Below are positions 1 through 12,282 of a stretch of DNA of 64,000 bases, piece after piece. The stretch covers positions 390,912 to 454,911 of the forward strand of contig SCFE01000015.1 of NCBI GenBank assembly GCA_004352715.1, read 5' to 3'. The DNA is from Hofstenia miamia (taxonomy: Eukaryota; Xenacoelomorpha; Acoela). The position numbers were made by a program, and so were the translations under genes. Every line of letters starts with the position of its first letter. Positions within the stretch are counted from its first letter, which is position 1. The notes beneath the pieces were generated by a model that saw nothing but the letters and a program-made list of their open reading frames with translations, had not been told where the DNA came from and did no database searches.

Positions 1-612
1 AGATCATCTGATAGCAGGGTGTGAGAAGTTGGCACAGAATGAGTATAAGTTCAGGCATGACAAGGTGGGAAGAATGGTACACTGGAGTTTGAGCAGGCAG
101 CATGGGTTAGAAGCAGGAGACAAGTGATATGAGAACAAGCCACAGGGCGTCATAGAAAATGAGAAGGTTAAGATACTGTGGGACTTCAACATACAGACGA
201 GCAAAGTGATAGAAGCACGGAGGCCAGACATAGTAGTGGTAGACAAAGAGAAAAGATTACGAACAGTGATAGACATAGCAGTACCAAATGTAGAAAGCAA
301 GGAGAAAGAGAAGATAGACAAGTACAGAGAGTTAGCAGAGGAAATAGAAAGGCTGTGGAAGTTAACGAAAGTTGAGTAGTCCCGGTAGTTGTAGGAGCAC
401 TAAGAGCAGTGAGTAAGAAGCATAAGAGATACTTGGAGGAGTTGGAAGTACCAAAGTGGGGAGGAGCAGTAGCACAGAAGGCAGCATTGTTAGGAACAGC
501 TATAGTTCTGAGGAAAGCTCTCAGACTCCCTGGGAACTGGTGAGTTCCCCGAGCTGAGAGGGATACCAGCATGAAGCTGTGAGAAGTAAGAAATAATAAT
601 AATAATAATAAT
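1..612 (+). mobile_element. 3' end of a REL-endonuclease LINE
   Basis: The + strand encodes the C-terminal part of a non-LTR retrotransposon polyprotein whose 5' part lies before the window. Visible parts are a zinc-knuckle-like tail (H..AGC...H), a tryptophan-rich DKxYE segment, and a restriction-like endonuclease core with R-R-P-D-I-V-V-V-D followed by a D-I-A-V strand, the PD-(D/E)xK arrangement of R2/R4/NeSL-type LINEs. The frame is broken by a stop near 142 and by a frameshift/stop after about 375. The coding strand is purine-rich, unlike its surroundings. A closely similar tail recurs at 47825-48366, so the 3' boundary can be set by comparison: the match ends where an (AAT)n run begins. 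Placement in a particular REL clade is inference. Confidence 0.85.
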
Positions 613-615
613 GAA
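593..615. repeat. (AAT)n run shared by two LINE tails
   Basis: A short AAT microsatellite lies exactly where the 3' end of the + strand LINE meets the 3' end of the - strand LINE. Read on the - strand it follows a CTAAATAAAGTCATTC tail, which looks like a LINE 3' terminus ending in (ATT)n. Confidence 0.8.
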
Positions 616-2400
616 TGACTTTATTTAGCGCCTGAAAGCATACACTACAAAAAAAAATAAAAAGTCGCAGGAATGAAATAGGAGCAGGTGGAAGAATAGG
701 CGAAGTTGGAGAAGGGCTCAGCAAAGAGGAAAGACATCAAAGATTTCTTGAAGCTCGGCGGCGTGGAGAAGAAATTAATCGCTGTTGGAGGGTTGATAGT
801 CAAAATTTAATTAGCAGCAGTACAAGCACGATTGAAAAATGAGTGAAGGGTGCGATGTTTCTTGGAACGACGAATGGGGAAAGTGACAACATCGTCAGAG
901 CGAGTGGAGCTTGAATTAGAGAACTTAATGAAATTAAAGGGATCAAGATCCAATCTGCGAGTGAGCAGTCAATTGAACAGAAGGAGATCGCAGGCATGGA
1001 AGTAGAGTGACAGTGGGAGAGTGGAGAATTTTAGAAGGGCGTCTTTGTATGGCAAGGGAGAGATCTATTTGAAGGCAAGCTTTTGGAAACGTTCCATAGA
1101 GTGGAACAAAGAATGGGAAGGCCACCAACAGGGAGAAGCATAGAGAAGAATGGCACGAGGAATGGACTTGAACAAAGAGAGTTTCACAGCAGCCGTGGAA
1201 TTAAAGGGGCTCAACAAGTTGAGCTCGAAGATTAGTATGAGGGAACAGTTCACACTAAGAGAAAGGTCAGAAGGGGGAGATACAGAAAAGGAAATACCAC
1301 ATGCATTGGTAGGGCTAAAATTGAGATAGTAAACGGAAGAAAGATAATGCAACCAGGATCATTACGATCAGAGTAGAAATAGCAGTTTTCAATCAAAGTG
1401 AGCAAGTTAGTGATGGTAGAACGTCTCGGAAGGTTACCATGCTGAGAAGTGGAGATGAGGAGACGAATTTTAGGGAACACATAACGAAAGACAAGACGCT
1501 CAAAGATTATTGACAGCTGAGAAAGAATAGCTATTGGACGAAAAGAAGCTGATTGGATTTTAACAGTGGAGAGATCCAAGATGTTTTCCAGCAAGGCGGA
1601 AAACGCTTAGAGGAGCAAATGAAGGAGAAGAGATGCTTTAAATGGATGGGACGCCATCAGGATAGCAAGGACCAGACAACCTGCAGGACTTAAGCATGAG
1701 GGAAATATCATGGACGTTGAAGACGATGTCACATACGCAAATCAGTGGGGAGGTAGCAGGACGACCAGGACAGAGCGAGACGGGATCAGAAAAATTAGAG
1801 GAGAAATAGGTATTGAAGAGATCAGCTTTCTCCAGATCCGAGTGAGCAGAAGGATGGTTCCAATTTAAGCTAGAGAGGTCAGGTTTTGGAATGTAGGGAA
1901 CGCAAGAAAGCATAAAAGTCTTGAAGAGATCCAGATGAGAAGCTGGACAACAGAGAGAATTTGTCGAGTTCCATGAAGTTGATGACGTCTTCTGTAAGAG
2001 AAGAGAAATTGAAGCAAAAAGATCCAGAACAGCGGATTCACAGGCGTCATTAGAGTCAAGTGTATTCCAACAAACATTAGGAAGGTTGAAGTCACCACAG
2101 ATGAGGAGATGAGGAGGAGTGGGAAATCCAAATTGACGAGAGAGAGTAATAGACTGATCATGAAAGTACTCAAGCATGGATGAAAAATCAGCAAGGGCAA
2201 TACGAAAAGGACTGCTGGAAGGAGGGTTGTAAACACAGAGAAGAGAAACAATGTGATCACTGAGAACAACAGCACAACCGCAACAGAAATCAAAGGAAAA
2301 AGACTCAAAAGAGAGGGGTGGATGTCAAGGTTATGGTGAAGTGAGGCAATTAGAACACCACCATGACGACCACTAGAACGCTCTATACGGCAGAGAACTT
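613..2400 (-). mobile_element. Degraded APE-type LINE (Jockey/CR1-like)
   Basis: Read on the - strand, a frame near 2300-1640 shows an apurinic-type endonuclease stretch (C-V-Y-N-P-P-S, then H-L-L-I-C-G-D-F-N-L-P) followed by a pre-RT linker (K-A-D-L-F-N-T-Y-F). A second frame at 1594-1250 carries an RT block 1-2 signature (S-F-R-P-I-A-I-L, then I-F-E-R-L-V, Q-H-G.L-P-R-R-S-T). The rest of the RT is scattered over several frames and the YxDD motif is not recognisable, so the copy is dead. The 3' end is the CTAAATAAAG tail next to the ATT run at 593-615. The 5' end is missing or beyond recognition near 2400. The clade is inferred from motif style only. Confidence 0.78.
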
Positions 2401-3044
2401 TAAGTGGGAGTTAGATTTACTGATTAAATTTCAAATTTTATGGATAATCATGATTTTTTATATTATTGCAGCATGTACAGAGGCTATAAACAAGATTTAT
2501 GATTGAAGATGATTTACTGTATATAGAATAAGGAAAATATTGTATTAGTTTATAGTTTGTTTGTTCCTTAGTTTCATGTTTTAATAAAGTCTGATATTTA
2601 ATATGTATTGAATGACTTATGTTTAAATTTGAATGCGTTATGTTTTAATTTGAATGCAGTAATTTGCAATTTGAATGCGTTAGTTTTTAAATTGAACGGT
2701 AAAAGGTCTAGTTTTACAAATGCAGCAATTGAATTAGTATTTCTAAGAACGATTTTTCAAACAGTTGCAAACTAAATCATTCACTCAACTTAACCATATG
2801 AAGAAGAAATTATTCATCGATTTAAACTAAAGCTTAATGAGTCAAAGCAATTGAATATTTCTTTTTAAAAATATAACAAGAATGCAAAATTATACAATTA
2901 CAATAACAATAACAATAATTATAAGACATACGAAAGCAAACTTGTAAAATAGCAAAGGGCAAAACACACTATAATTATATATTTAACAAAAAATAAAATA
3001 TTAAGACGAAATATACATTGAATAGTGAAGGAGCAGAATTTTGT

Positions 3045-3088
<44 letters not shown>

Positions 3089-4099
3089 TATATACATGAA
3101 TCATTCTTAGGTTTATACGTGAAATTACCTAAATATTTATAAATTTTACTAATTAATCCGTGTATATGGACTATTTGTTAAAAGTTACTATGTATTTATT
3201 GTATTTTTCATAGTTTTTTACCTTATATTAACGTTTATTTGTCAGACTGCTTCGCGTGTCGCTAGTGTACAAGATTACCAAATTTTAAATTTTGAATTTT
3301 TTAAAAATAATTAAATCTGTAGAATTATAATCGGAGATACGGCGAAGGTGCAAAATAGTGCCACGCTGTAGCATGCGAACAAAATAAACACTATTAGATT
3401 TAGACCGATAACTTTACATAATTAACCAAATTCTTAGCACGCGGTAAGTATTTATGAAAAATAACATGATAATTGATAACAAAACAAAGATATTTGACTT
3501 TAAAATGTCTAAATATAAAAGTATAACAAACCAAATAGTTAAATTTGAAAATCGAGTGGTAATATTAAATGAAAGGGGTATTACAAAATCAAGCTTACTA
3601 CATTATTTATAAGTAAAATTATACAGCTATAGATAAGAAAATCAAGTTGCAACATTAACCCGAGCAGTGCTAATTGCACTAAGTATGACTTACAAAAACA
3701 GAGAAATTTATCAAAAAAACAATAAAATTTTTAGTGGCAACATTGTTTTTGAAATTGGGAATATTGAATTCTATTTGGCAAAATTAATTTTAATTTACTT
3801 GATCCATTATTTTTTACCTGAAAAATAGCCACTTACAGAACTTTACTACGGTTTAATGAAAGAAGAAGAAAAGTATGTTTATTAGAATCAGATATATCTG
3901 ATAATCATCATATCAAACTATGTGAATATAAAAGTACACATTGAAGTTCATTTCACATTAAATACATTCGTTGTTCTATCAGGAAATAAATTGCGGTACT
4001 TATTAATGATATTACAGGCTGAAGGTGGTTGTTTGCGGCGGAGCCTTTCAATTCAAAGGATGCTGGTCTGTTTTAATAATCTCTTCAAGAGTTTTACTA
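2401..4099. other. Non-coding AT-rich stretch with a TA microsatellite
   Basis: No gene recognised. It contains a (TA)n run at about 3045-3081 and one arm of an interspersed repeat (3336-3480, listed separately). The stretch 2600-2700 has a short pattern of AATTTGAATGCRTTA-like units repeated about four times. The 60-aa frame at 3922-4104 has no recognisable features. Confidence 0.6.
3336..3480 (-). repeat. Interspersed repeat, copy 1
   Basis: Its reverse complement matches 5113-5310 over several blocks: CATAAATACTTAC, GAATTTGGTTAATTATGTAA, GTTTATTTTGT and ACCTTCGCCG, with an extra ~60 bp in the other copy. The family is unknown and no coding potential is visible. It could be a MITE or a LINE 3' fragment. 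Confidence 0.6.
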
Positions 4100-5050
4100 T
4101 CTAAATTTCAATTATTCCCATTGCTACTGCTCTTTGTTGCAATACATCAATCCGGTCTAGTTCAGTTTTATTAGCGCCGCCCCAAACAGAGGCACAGTAA
4201 GACAGATTAGATAGAATGAGCGATTTGTAACCATAAATCAGATTCTGCTAGCTAATTGTCTAAGTAAAAGAAACAAAATAGACGACTCCCTTTTTAGTAA
4301 ATAATCAATATGCGCCTTAAAATTCAGTTTATCATCCAGAATTATTCCCAACACGTTTATTTCTTTTTTCTGCTCGGTTACAGTTAAATAGGTAGGTTTT
4401 AACCCTGCTTTGAAGCAAATGCACATTTCCATCGATTTCTTTCCATTGAGTTCAATATTATACATTTTGCACCAGTTGAATATATAATCGAGCACATCAG
4501 TAGAGTTCCAGTTTTGATTAAAAGATCCAGGAATAACACATGTGGCACCGTCAGCAAACTTCACTAGTTTTTGGGAAAAGTTAAGTAACTGCAAGTCATC
4601 ATATACTATATTAAACATTATAGGCCCGAATATGACACCTTGTGGCACTCCGCAATTTGTTGTCGCAAATGAAGATACATTTTTATCAACATTCACAATC
4701 TGATGACGCTCAACTAAAAAATCTGCCACTATAGCCGTTTGGTTTGGAAACTTTTCATGAAGCACATCTACTATTTTTGTGCCTGAAAATACGGTCGAAT
4801 CCCTTACTTAAATCTACTGCTACAATGCGTCTTACTGAAGTGCTTGCATGTCTGCAAAATTGATAGAGCTGTTTGGGTATTAGAACCTTTGCGAAACCCA
4901 AATTTATTTCTCTTCAAAACAATGTTATACTGGGAGGAAATAAATTTGTCAGATACTGGTCGAAGATCATTCAGTAAAGATACCTGACTTTTCTTAGGGA
5001 TCGGAACAATTCAAGAAAATTTCATTGCCACTGGGTACATTTTTTTAGTT
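4100..5050 (-). mobile_element. LINE reverse-transcriptase remnant
   Basis: The - strand frame 4765-4238 (175 aa) carries RT core motifs: C-G-V-P-Q-G then F-G-P-I-M-F-N (block 4), K-F-A-D-G where a FADD catalytic box is expected (the second Asp is Gly), and V-L-G-I-I-L-D-D-K-L-N-F (block 7). Upstream, in shifted frames at 4800-5040, lie P-I-P-K-K, L-R-P-V-S, N-K-F-G-F-R-K-G-S and V-D-L-S-K-G-F-D. Together these give a nearly complete palm domain of a Jockey/CR1-like LINE, inactivated by frameshifts and the catalytic substitution. No endonuclease domain or 3' tail can be placed. Confidence 0.8.
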
Positions 5051-5112
5051 TGAAGGTATAAATTTAATTATTTCAGTTGTTAAACTATTATATTTAGACA
5101 AATACCTTTATC

Positions 5113-5310
5113 AATTATCACGTTATCTTTCATAAATACTTACATGGGGCTATCGCGTTATACGAATTTGGTTAATTATGTAAAGTTATCCGTCTATATC
5201 AATAATTTTTTAAACATTTTATGCATTTTATTGCATTTCTCAGTTTTTTTACACTCTAATAGCGTTTATTTTGTCCGCGTGCTACTGTGTGGCACTATTG
5301 TGTACCTTCG
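5113..5310 (+). repeat. Interspersed repeat, copy 2
   Basis: This is the inverted partner of 3336-3480; the blocks are listed there. It lies just upstream (in + coordinates) of the LINE remnant, so the two copies bracket that remnant, but their unequal lengths argue against terminal inverted repeats of one element. Confidence 0.55.
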
Positions 5311-6584
5311 CCGAGAAATACCAAAATGTTTACCTTAATTCTTAAAAAAAGTATTATGCGAAAAAAATGCTTGCAAAGTTGAGAACCAACAACAAAATTA
5401 GGAAATAAAGAGCACAACATATTGTGAGCTTCACAAAAATAAGAATCTTGACATTCACGGATAACTTTATTAATGAATTCAAAGTCAATCATCAATAACA
5501 AAATAATTCGTGATGAAAATATATATGATGTATGATCTGTAAGATTGGATTTAAGTTTAAAATAAAACTTTACTTAAAATTTCAAATTTAGGAATGCCAA
5601 TGAAATTGTCAAAAAGCGTAAGGGCAAATATTGGCATATCTGGATGTGAGGGAGAGATCAATTATTAATATTCTATTTTGCTATCTATAGATTCCTTTGT
5701 CTATGCTAGGGATGTGCTTGTAATGCTAAAACTTATGTACTGTTTACAATTTTATCCAATGGAGAACAGAAGCAATTCAATCCAAGCTGCAATAAACAAT
5801 ACTGTGTGGAAAAAATAGGGACAATTCCCAACCTACATCACTTCTGCAATGTAAGTACTGTAGGGCAGAATACAATTACCAAATGTATATTGTGTGCAAT
5901 TGGCAAATACAATTAAGCTTCTTTTCTCAATAATGGAACTTCTTTGGCACCCAGTATATGAGCTATATAATAATGTAGTAAACATGTGCACTAAAAGGGG
6001 GGAAGCCTTAGACTTAGTAGGTAATATTAGTCTTCCAGGTAAATGCCAACATCTTTTTGAACATTTAAGGCCTTTGAAATTGCTGAAATTCCATCTAATT
6101 AGCAATCTAAATGTGCCACCTAAAAGCCTTACCAACTATTCAATATGGAAAAGAGCTGATACCATATGGCTGAAAAGTAAGGCATAGGCAAAACAATTGT
6201 GAATTTTCTTTTTAAAAAGAGCCTCAAGTTCATTGAACAATTCTGAAGGCAGCAGACTACTGGAAGACCACTACAGAAGAGATTATTGAGATTGTAAACA
6301 AAATTTTATTCTCCAAAATTGGACTCTATTTCAAGATTTTAATGTATAAGGTTACATTTAATAGAATAATTAATAGGAACAAATTTTTTTATTCTCATCT
6401 CATTTCAACCCCAAAGCGCAGGCAGTGCAAAGAAGATAATGAAAATCCCTATGATCTTTTATTGTAGAATGCCATCTAAACCAGTAGGTTCAGTGCCCTG
6501 TCTGATTTACTAATAATGAGTGAATTGCAGGAAACAGTACTTTATTGCATTAAATCAATATAACAACCATTAGATCAAATGTAG
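5311..6584. other. Non-coding, no recognised gene
   Basis: Overlapping short frames on both strands (for example 5894-6187 +, 97 aa) have no recognisable domain. Composition matches the surrounding intergenic DNA. It ends at the 5' edge of the Gypsy LTR beginning TGTAAAGTCAC. Confidence 0.5.
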
Positions 6585-6979
6585 TGTAAAGTCACTCATG
6601 GAAATTTTGTGATTATTATTTATTATCTTTAAATTTGTAATGACCTCAGTATGACATATCTCCTTATTTCGATTTTAGTTTAAGAAAATTACTTCATGTC
6701 CCCTCAATTTGATGCTACATAGTGTTATTGCTCAAATTAAACTGAGATGCAAAAATATGACATGACTATCTGGTGATCTTTATTTGTAAACAACGACAGG
6801 CCATAATTTGAATTGTATAAATTGAGCAACAATGTTGAAATTGGTTAATAGATTTTATCTAGCTTCAACTACCATTTACCTTTTCTAATTTTATTTACTT
6901 GTTTTTCAATATGCAAAAAATTGTGTAAGTTAAGGCAAATATTTGGGAGTCTTTCCTCAAAGTACTGGAGTGACATGTA
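6585..6979 (+). repeat. Gypsy element 1 5' LTR, first piece
   Basis: It begins with the same ~60 bp that follow the polypurine tract at 22424 and ends at the CATGTA target duplication of the Polinton-like insertion. The LTR resumes at 14142: the GTGGACCATTTAGG stretch near 14178 aligns with the GTGGTTGCTTTAAGG region of the LTR at 25746. Confidence 0.78.
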
Positions 6980-8045
6980 AGTAGTTAAGATGGGCACGAG
7001 GACGTCCCAATGGGACACCCTGAAATTCTCGTAACACCCCATTACTATTTACCACATGGAAATGAAGTGATTCTATTGGACGCCATCTAGCGACGAAATA
7101 TTTTTGACAAAACTTAATTGAACAAATTAATTTTTTGACAAAGTTTTTATTTTTTGATTTCTAGGATTAAGGCAAACTGATTTTTTTGATGATAAATTTC
7201 ACATAGGGCGTGTTTGTTGTAACAATGTTTAAACATGCAACGTAATGTTTTAAGGAAAACAATTCATAGATCTACAACCCAAATAAATGATGTGTTATTT
7301 GCATTAGAGCGTGTTTCCAAGTGCGTTAATATTGATCAAAACAAATATGCAAGAGGTGGAAAACAACAATTTCTTTAGCAATTGCGTGTAAATTGTAAAA
7401 GCACATTACACAATGACTTTGAGTGATGAATTTCATCATCCATGTTTCTTGTAACAATCTTCAATCATGCATCAAGGAATATAATTGATAGAAGCAAAAC
7501 TCATTTCAAATGATATCCAAACCCAAAGTGGAGAAATGTTTGCTAAACTTAAATGCTAGTCACGTGAAATAGACGCACATTTTCAAAAACAAGATAGAAA
7601 TATACACAAAGCATATGAAATATACAATTGATAAATCAATAAAAATTGAAATGTCTGATATACATGACAAAGGCAAGTTCTTTTTCACCAATATCCAAAT
7701 AAAAAATGGAATAAATATTCGCCGTGCTTATGAATTACATGTGAAACATAACGTATTGTATATGAGCGGCCTTTTGTGCAGACCAAGTTGATGTGCAGAA
7801 CTTCACCGCATCTAGGGAAATTTCACAGAAGTATTACCATTTTTTGTAGTTGACATGGGAAATCACAATGCATAAACTTGTTATCCAGATTATTCAGCAC
7901 ATTGTAAGCTAATGTATCAATAATAGTAATGCATTAATTCATTCTTCCAAAGTTACCTGTGTTTCCATGTTGAATTAACCATTCTAAATGCGTAAAATGT
8001 TTTAAATAGGTAAACAAAGATAGTTAATGGCGTATTATTCAGACG
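6980..8045 (+). repeat. Left terminal inverted repeat (~1.07 kb)
   Basis: The reverse complement is found at about 12283-14135 with only scattered differences and small indels, apart from the N gap. The similarity is lost just inside a TAGTTAATGGCGTATTATTC block. A diverged second copy of a ~70-bp TIR segment (GCTAATGTATCAATAATAGT region) recurs at 8117-8185. Confidence 0.9.
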
Positions 8046-9874
8046 CAGAAATCCAAGTGCGTGGTAATTAGAAGACAAGTCGCTAAAAATTTTGAAATAC
8101 AAATGTCATTTAAGTAAGCTGATGTATCCTTAATAGTAACACATTAGTTCTCCCATCCAAAATTACTTGTATGCCCAAAACACTGTTTCATTTCTACACA
8201 ACAAATTAAGAGATTCAATAAAGTAATCATTCGTTTGTAAGGTTTCTTTCTGTAAAGCCAATGTTATGAAATTGCGTTTGTACCAGTTGAATGCATTTGG
8301 ATATGATGAGGGAGACAGTCAACATTTTCCATTTGATTGACATACCGCAATAATGTATATTTCGTCATCCAACAAATGAATAGTTCTTTAATATAGTAAA
8401 TGCTACTGTAAATATTTCACACAACTCGAAAAACACGCCAGATTTCAAACAAGGCGTCATGACTGATAAAACAACCAACTGCATGTTTTTCACGTGTTCA
8501 CCTTATTTCGTTATGACTTTTGCATAGCTACAAACATAACTAGTTTTCTGCTTTGTAACTTTAATGCGTAAATACGATGACACNCATCGTTAGATATGAT
8601 TTCCAATTGTTAAATTTGTAAACTCTGTGATGCCTTCGCGATTCTAAATATATAAATGTTTGTAAATAGTGTATTATTCACAAACAAAAATTTCAAGGAA
8701 AATACAAAGTAATATCATAAATAGCAAAAACAATGTCTATAAATTCGCCTAACCATAACAAACTCTACAAATTCGGAAAAATTTTAATTCATGTTTTTCG
8801 GTAAATACCATCCAAATGGCGTAACAAAGCGAAATTAGTGTGTATAATTTATAGTTTCAGTAAGCTACTAGTTATAAAAGTAATAAATTTAGAGTGCATG
8901 CAATTAAACTATTCAACATAACAAAAAACAATTTAGTTTAAATCAAAAAGTGTGGATTTTGGAAAGAAAAATACTAAAATTGTTTAATGCAGAGTATATA
9001 ACGTACCTGGTTTTTCTTGTGGAGATGGTTTTTGAAATCGGTAGCCCAGATCGCCCTGATGTTAAACTAGCTTCAAAAGCAGCAAGATGATTATTCACGA
9101 TTTTGATCTTTTAACATTAAAATGAAAAACGCACTCGATTGCCCTGCTCCAAAAACCATAGCGTTTTTCAATCTTATATGTATCAAGATGATTATTCAAT
9201 AAACAAAATCTTTTAAAGTGAAAAAAAAATCTTTAATTGAGGTGAAAAATGCTTTAAATTTTCTGTTTGCGTCCATCATTAAAAACTGAAACCACGCATT
9301 TCTACAACATATCAAATAAAATAGAACAAAGAACAAAGGAATTTTGTAAAACATCAGCGCTACCTTAAAAATTAATTCTATTTTACTAATTATTTACTGT
9401 AAGTTTTTTGGTAAATTTATTTTTCAAGTTAATTATTTTGTTAATTTATTTTTTTTCTTGAAATTCATTTCTTTGCTAAGAGATTTGAATTATAGCGTTT
9501 GACCAAAATCTTCTACTTGTAAAATATATCAAACACAATTTTGCTTACACATTGCATTGATAATATATGTAGTGTTTTCATTTGCAAATTAAGTCTTGCA
9601 AGGAAATTTTTATTCACGTTAAACATACACAAGAAATCAATTTTCGCATAATCGTATTATTTAAATGTAAAAATAACTTACCCACGCTGGGGGAAATTCA
9701 ACCGTTCATAACTCAATCTCTGTAAAAATTGAATATTGCGTTACATTTTACAACTTGGAAAACTAATCTCGATAGATTTATTTAATTAAAACCACAAAAC
9801 ACTACAAACATCCATTCAATAATTTTTTGATTTTCCATCATTCTGTGCGAATATCCAACGTTATATACAGTCTT

Positions 9875-10198
9875 TCAGTCCCAGTGAATTCTATTATCTG
9901 ACCAAAACTTTACGTATATTCTATCAATGTACGATCTTGACATCAGCTTATACAATGGATTTCGCTTTTCGTGATGTATTACAGGCATGGTACTCGGTTT
10001 GGCAATTTGTGTTAACAGCAATGGGGATTTAACCAGTAGTGGTAATCGAGTGCTACCAACAAATTGAGGTTCGACAATATCGGATTCTACCATTAAAAAG
10101 TGATTCCCGCTGTATATATCGCGTTCATAGCTGGCATCAGTTGTTGTATTTGGATAAAATTTTTCATAAAATCCCAGCATATTTCCATAATTAAACAA
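9875..10198 (-). pseudogene. Polinton structural-protein-like fragment
   Basis: A 107-aa frame on the - strand. Residues 38-55 read E-S-D-I-V-E-P-Q-F-V-G-S-T-R-L-P-L-L, a pattern I associate from memory with a capsid/penton-like structural protein family found in Polintons and their adintovirus relatives (hydrophobic strand, E-P-x-x-V-G, then P-L-L). Towards the C-terminus an R-S-Y-I-D-R-I-Y-V segment fits the same family's next strand. It is short, with no neighbouring exon-like frame, so it is a truncated relic. The position inside an element with Polinton termini agrees with this reading. Exact family assignment needs a profile search. Confidence 0.5.
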
Positions 10199-11228
10199 AA
10201 TTAGTTGATATTTGCTATTGAAATTATAATAAGATTTATGTTGTCAAATAAATTACCACACAAACCATGTAAAAATTGAACAATGCTTTTGTTTCAATCG
10301 AGAATTTTGCTGATTTTTCATTAAATATATAATTCCATCGCTAAAAATTTTCCGCGAAGTTTCCTTTTTGCAATAAATGGTTGGCATACTAATAGGTTCT
10401 CATTGTTTTAGCAAATTATTGATGTGTTACTAGATATAATGATCAGATGCACACCCGCATCCCCCAGTAATTATTAAATTTATATCTCTTTACATGGTGG
10501 CTCGAATATATCTGATATAGCATTGTAATGGATTTAATCCTCCAAGGCCTTTTGTGTTTAATAATGACGTATATTTTATTTGTTCATGGTGAATAATTGA
10601 CACAATAGAAACCCATGCTATGTGTTGTAAATTTAATTATTAGTATGAAATGCATCGGTACATCTGATCACTAAGGCCTCTAACATGAAAATTAATCAAT
10701 ATCTCTCTGTTGTATGATGGTATGATTATATCTCCAATTTCTGTTGAAGTTTGATTAACCATACTCTGCTAATATTCGCGCTATACCTTATACGTGTACA
10801 CAAGATGGAATTATAGTAACGAGCAAATGTTATAACAAATATGGTTAGAATGGCGTTATACCCTCTAAGAGACGTTACCATTAATTGAAGGCATAAACTA
10901 TTTCTGATTCCCATTTCCCGCATGGAGAGGTTATTCAAATAACTAGTCATTAGTCATTGCTATAAAAATATATCTATATGTATATGTTCTAGAATATTTT
11001 AATGGTTCATACAAACATTAAATAATTTGTTGGTTGTATAAACGACATGGAAAAAAAAAGATAATTTCACATTTCAAAACATAAAAAACACATTGTTCTA
11101 GTTAACATAAGGGAAATTTTCAACATTTCTTCATTCTAATGAGCTTTGTTAAACTGTTGCATATATTTCTAAGACACAAAATGTTCACCTAACGCATCAA
11201 TGCATAGCTTTAATGTAAATTAGATAAA

Positions 11229-11300
11229 TGGATGGTTGTAATTGGCATTACACCAGTCAATTTCTGACATGGTTCTATCGGTTCGAATCCGGTCCATCCA
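11229..11300 (+). tRNA. tRNA-like sequence, probably a pseudogene
   Basis: The 72-nt segment has a perfect 7-bp acceptor helix (TGGATGG with CCATCCA), T at position 8, a D arm (GTAA/TTAC around a loop containing GG) and a T arm with the canonical GGTTCGAATCC box (five pairs, one G-U). The anticodon arm is wrong: 20 nt instead of 17, with a bulged A and no U33, so no anticodon can be assigned. It could be a decayed tRNA gene or the head of a tRNA-derived SINE. A diverged copy follows at 11423, where the T box has decayed to AGTTCTAATTT. Confidence 0.4.
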
Positions 11301-11600
11301 AGTATTCCATACTTTTTTCATGGTTTTAACTAAAAAATTGATAATTTATGTAAAATATATGCAAAGAGAAAAATAAATCTAACAAGGAATATGTATTTAT
11401 ACTTTCTAAAATAAATATACANGCATTACACCAGTCAATTTCTGACATGGCTTTATCAGTTCTAATTTCACCCATCCAAAGTATTCCTTAGTTTTTAATG
11501 GTTTTAGCTAAAAAATTGATAATTTATGTAAAATATATGCAAGGAGAAAAATAAATCTAGCAAGGAATATGTATTTATACTTTCTAAAATAAATATACAT
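11245..11600 (+). repeat. 177-bp duplication around a single N
   Basis: Segment 11245-11421 is repeated as 11423-11600, with N at 11422 exactly between them. The distal two thirds are almost identical, while the tRNA-like T-arm part differs at many bases. The layout matches other single-N joins in the window (47020, 53967), so it may be two haplotypes or two repeat copies placed end to end. Confidence 0.75.
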
Positions 11601-12282
11601 GCTAAATTTCAGCATAATACTTGGATTACAACCAAAATATTTCAATGGTTTATTCTGACATCAAAGAACTTTAAGTCCAATTAACATTTTAAACCATACA
11701 TCAGCTTGATATGCAAATCATTTGAGAAGAAAAAAACAATTTCCGTTTTACAAAATAATTTTTACCATAGGGCCATACTTTATATGAGTTGAATACACAC
11801 TGCAAATTGTAAACTGCTCACCAATGGACAACTCAGTGATATGTATTTTACATAACAAGGTTCTTCTGAAACTGAGTTAAGTTCACTGACTATAGCAAAA
11901 CATGATAATTTCTCAGGAATCAATACATTCATTACATGCAAGGGTTACTCATCATTTTTTAAATATGCTGCTGTTTTTCCTTGTAAAATTCCATTCATTT
12001 TGGTAATATTCAAATCCAGAAAAATGAGAGATATTTCATTACAAGTGTAATATATGATAAAAACAAACTCATTTTCAGAAAAAGTAAAACATGGGTTATG
12101 CATAAAGACGTGTTAAAATTACAGACGTGTGATATCAAAACTTACATGATAAAGGCAATTTCACTTTTCTGAAAAATTATAAATGCAATCTCACTAGTAG
12201 GATTTATACATATACATGCTGCTTTCATTAATAATATATTTAATGACGTTGATCACACACAAGTTCTACATAATTTGTATTA

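Larger units (their letters stand above)
8046..12282. other. Interior of the Polinton-like element
   Basis: About 4.2 kb of AT-rich sequence without a long open frame. It contains the structural-protein-like frame (9875-10198), the tRNA-like sequence (11229-11300), a duplicated 177-bp segment around a single N at 11422, and another single N at 8584. Other short frames (for example 10726-10950 -) have no recognisable motif. Confidence 0.6.

Noticed and set aside
5833-6187. Overlapping ~100-aa frames on both strands
   Set aside because: No domain, no splice context, and composition like the surrounding intergenic DNA.
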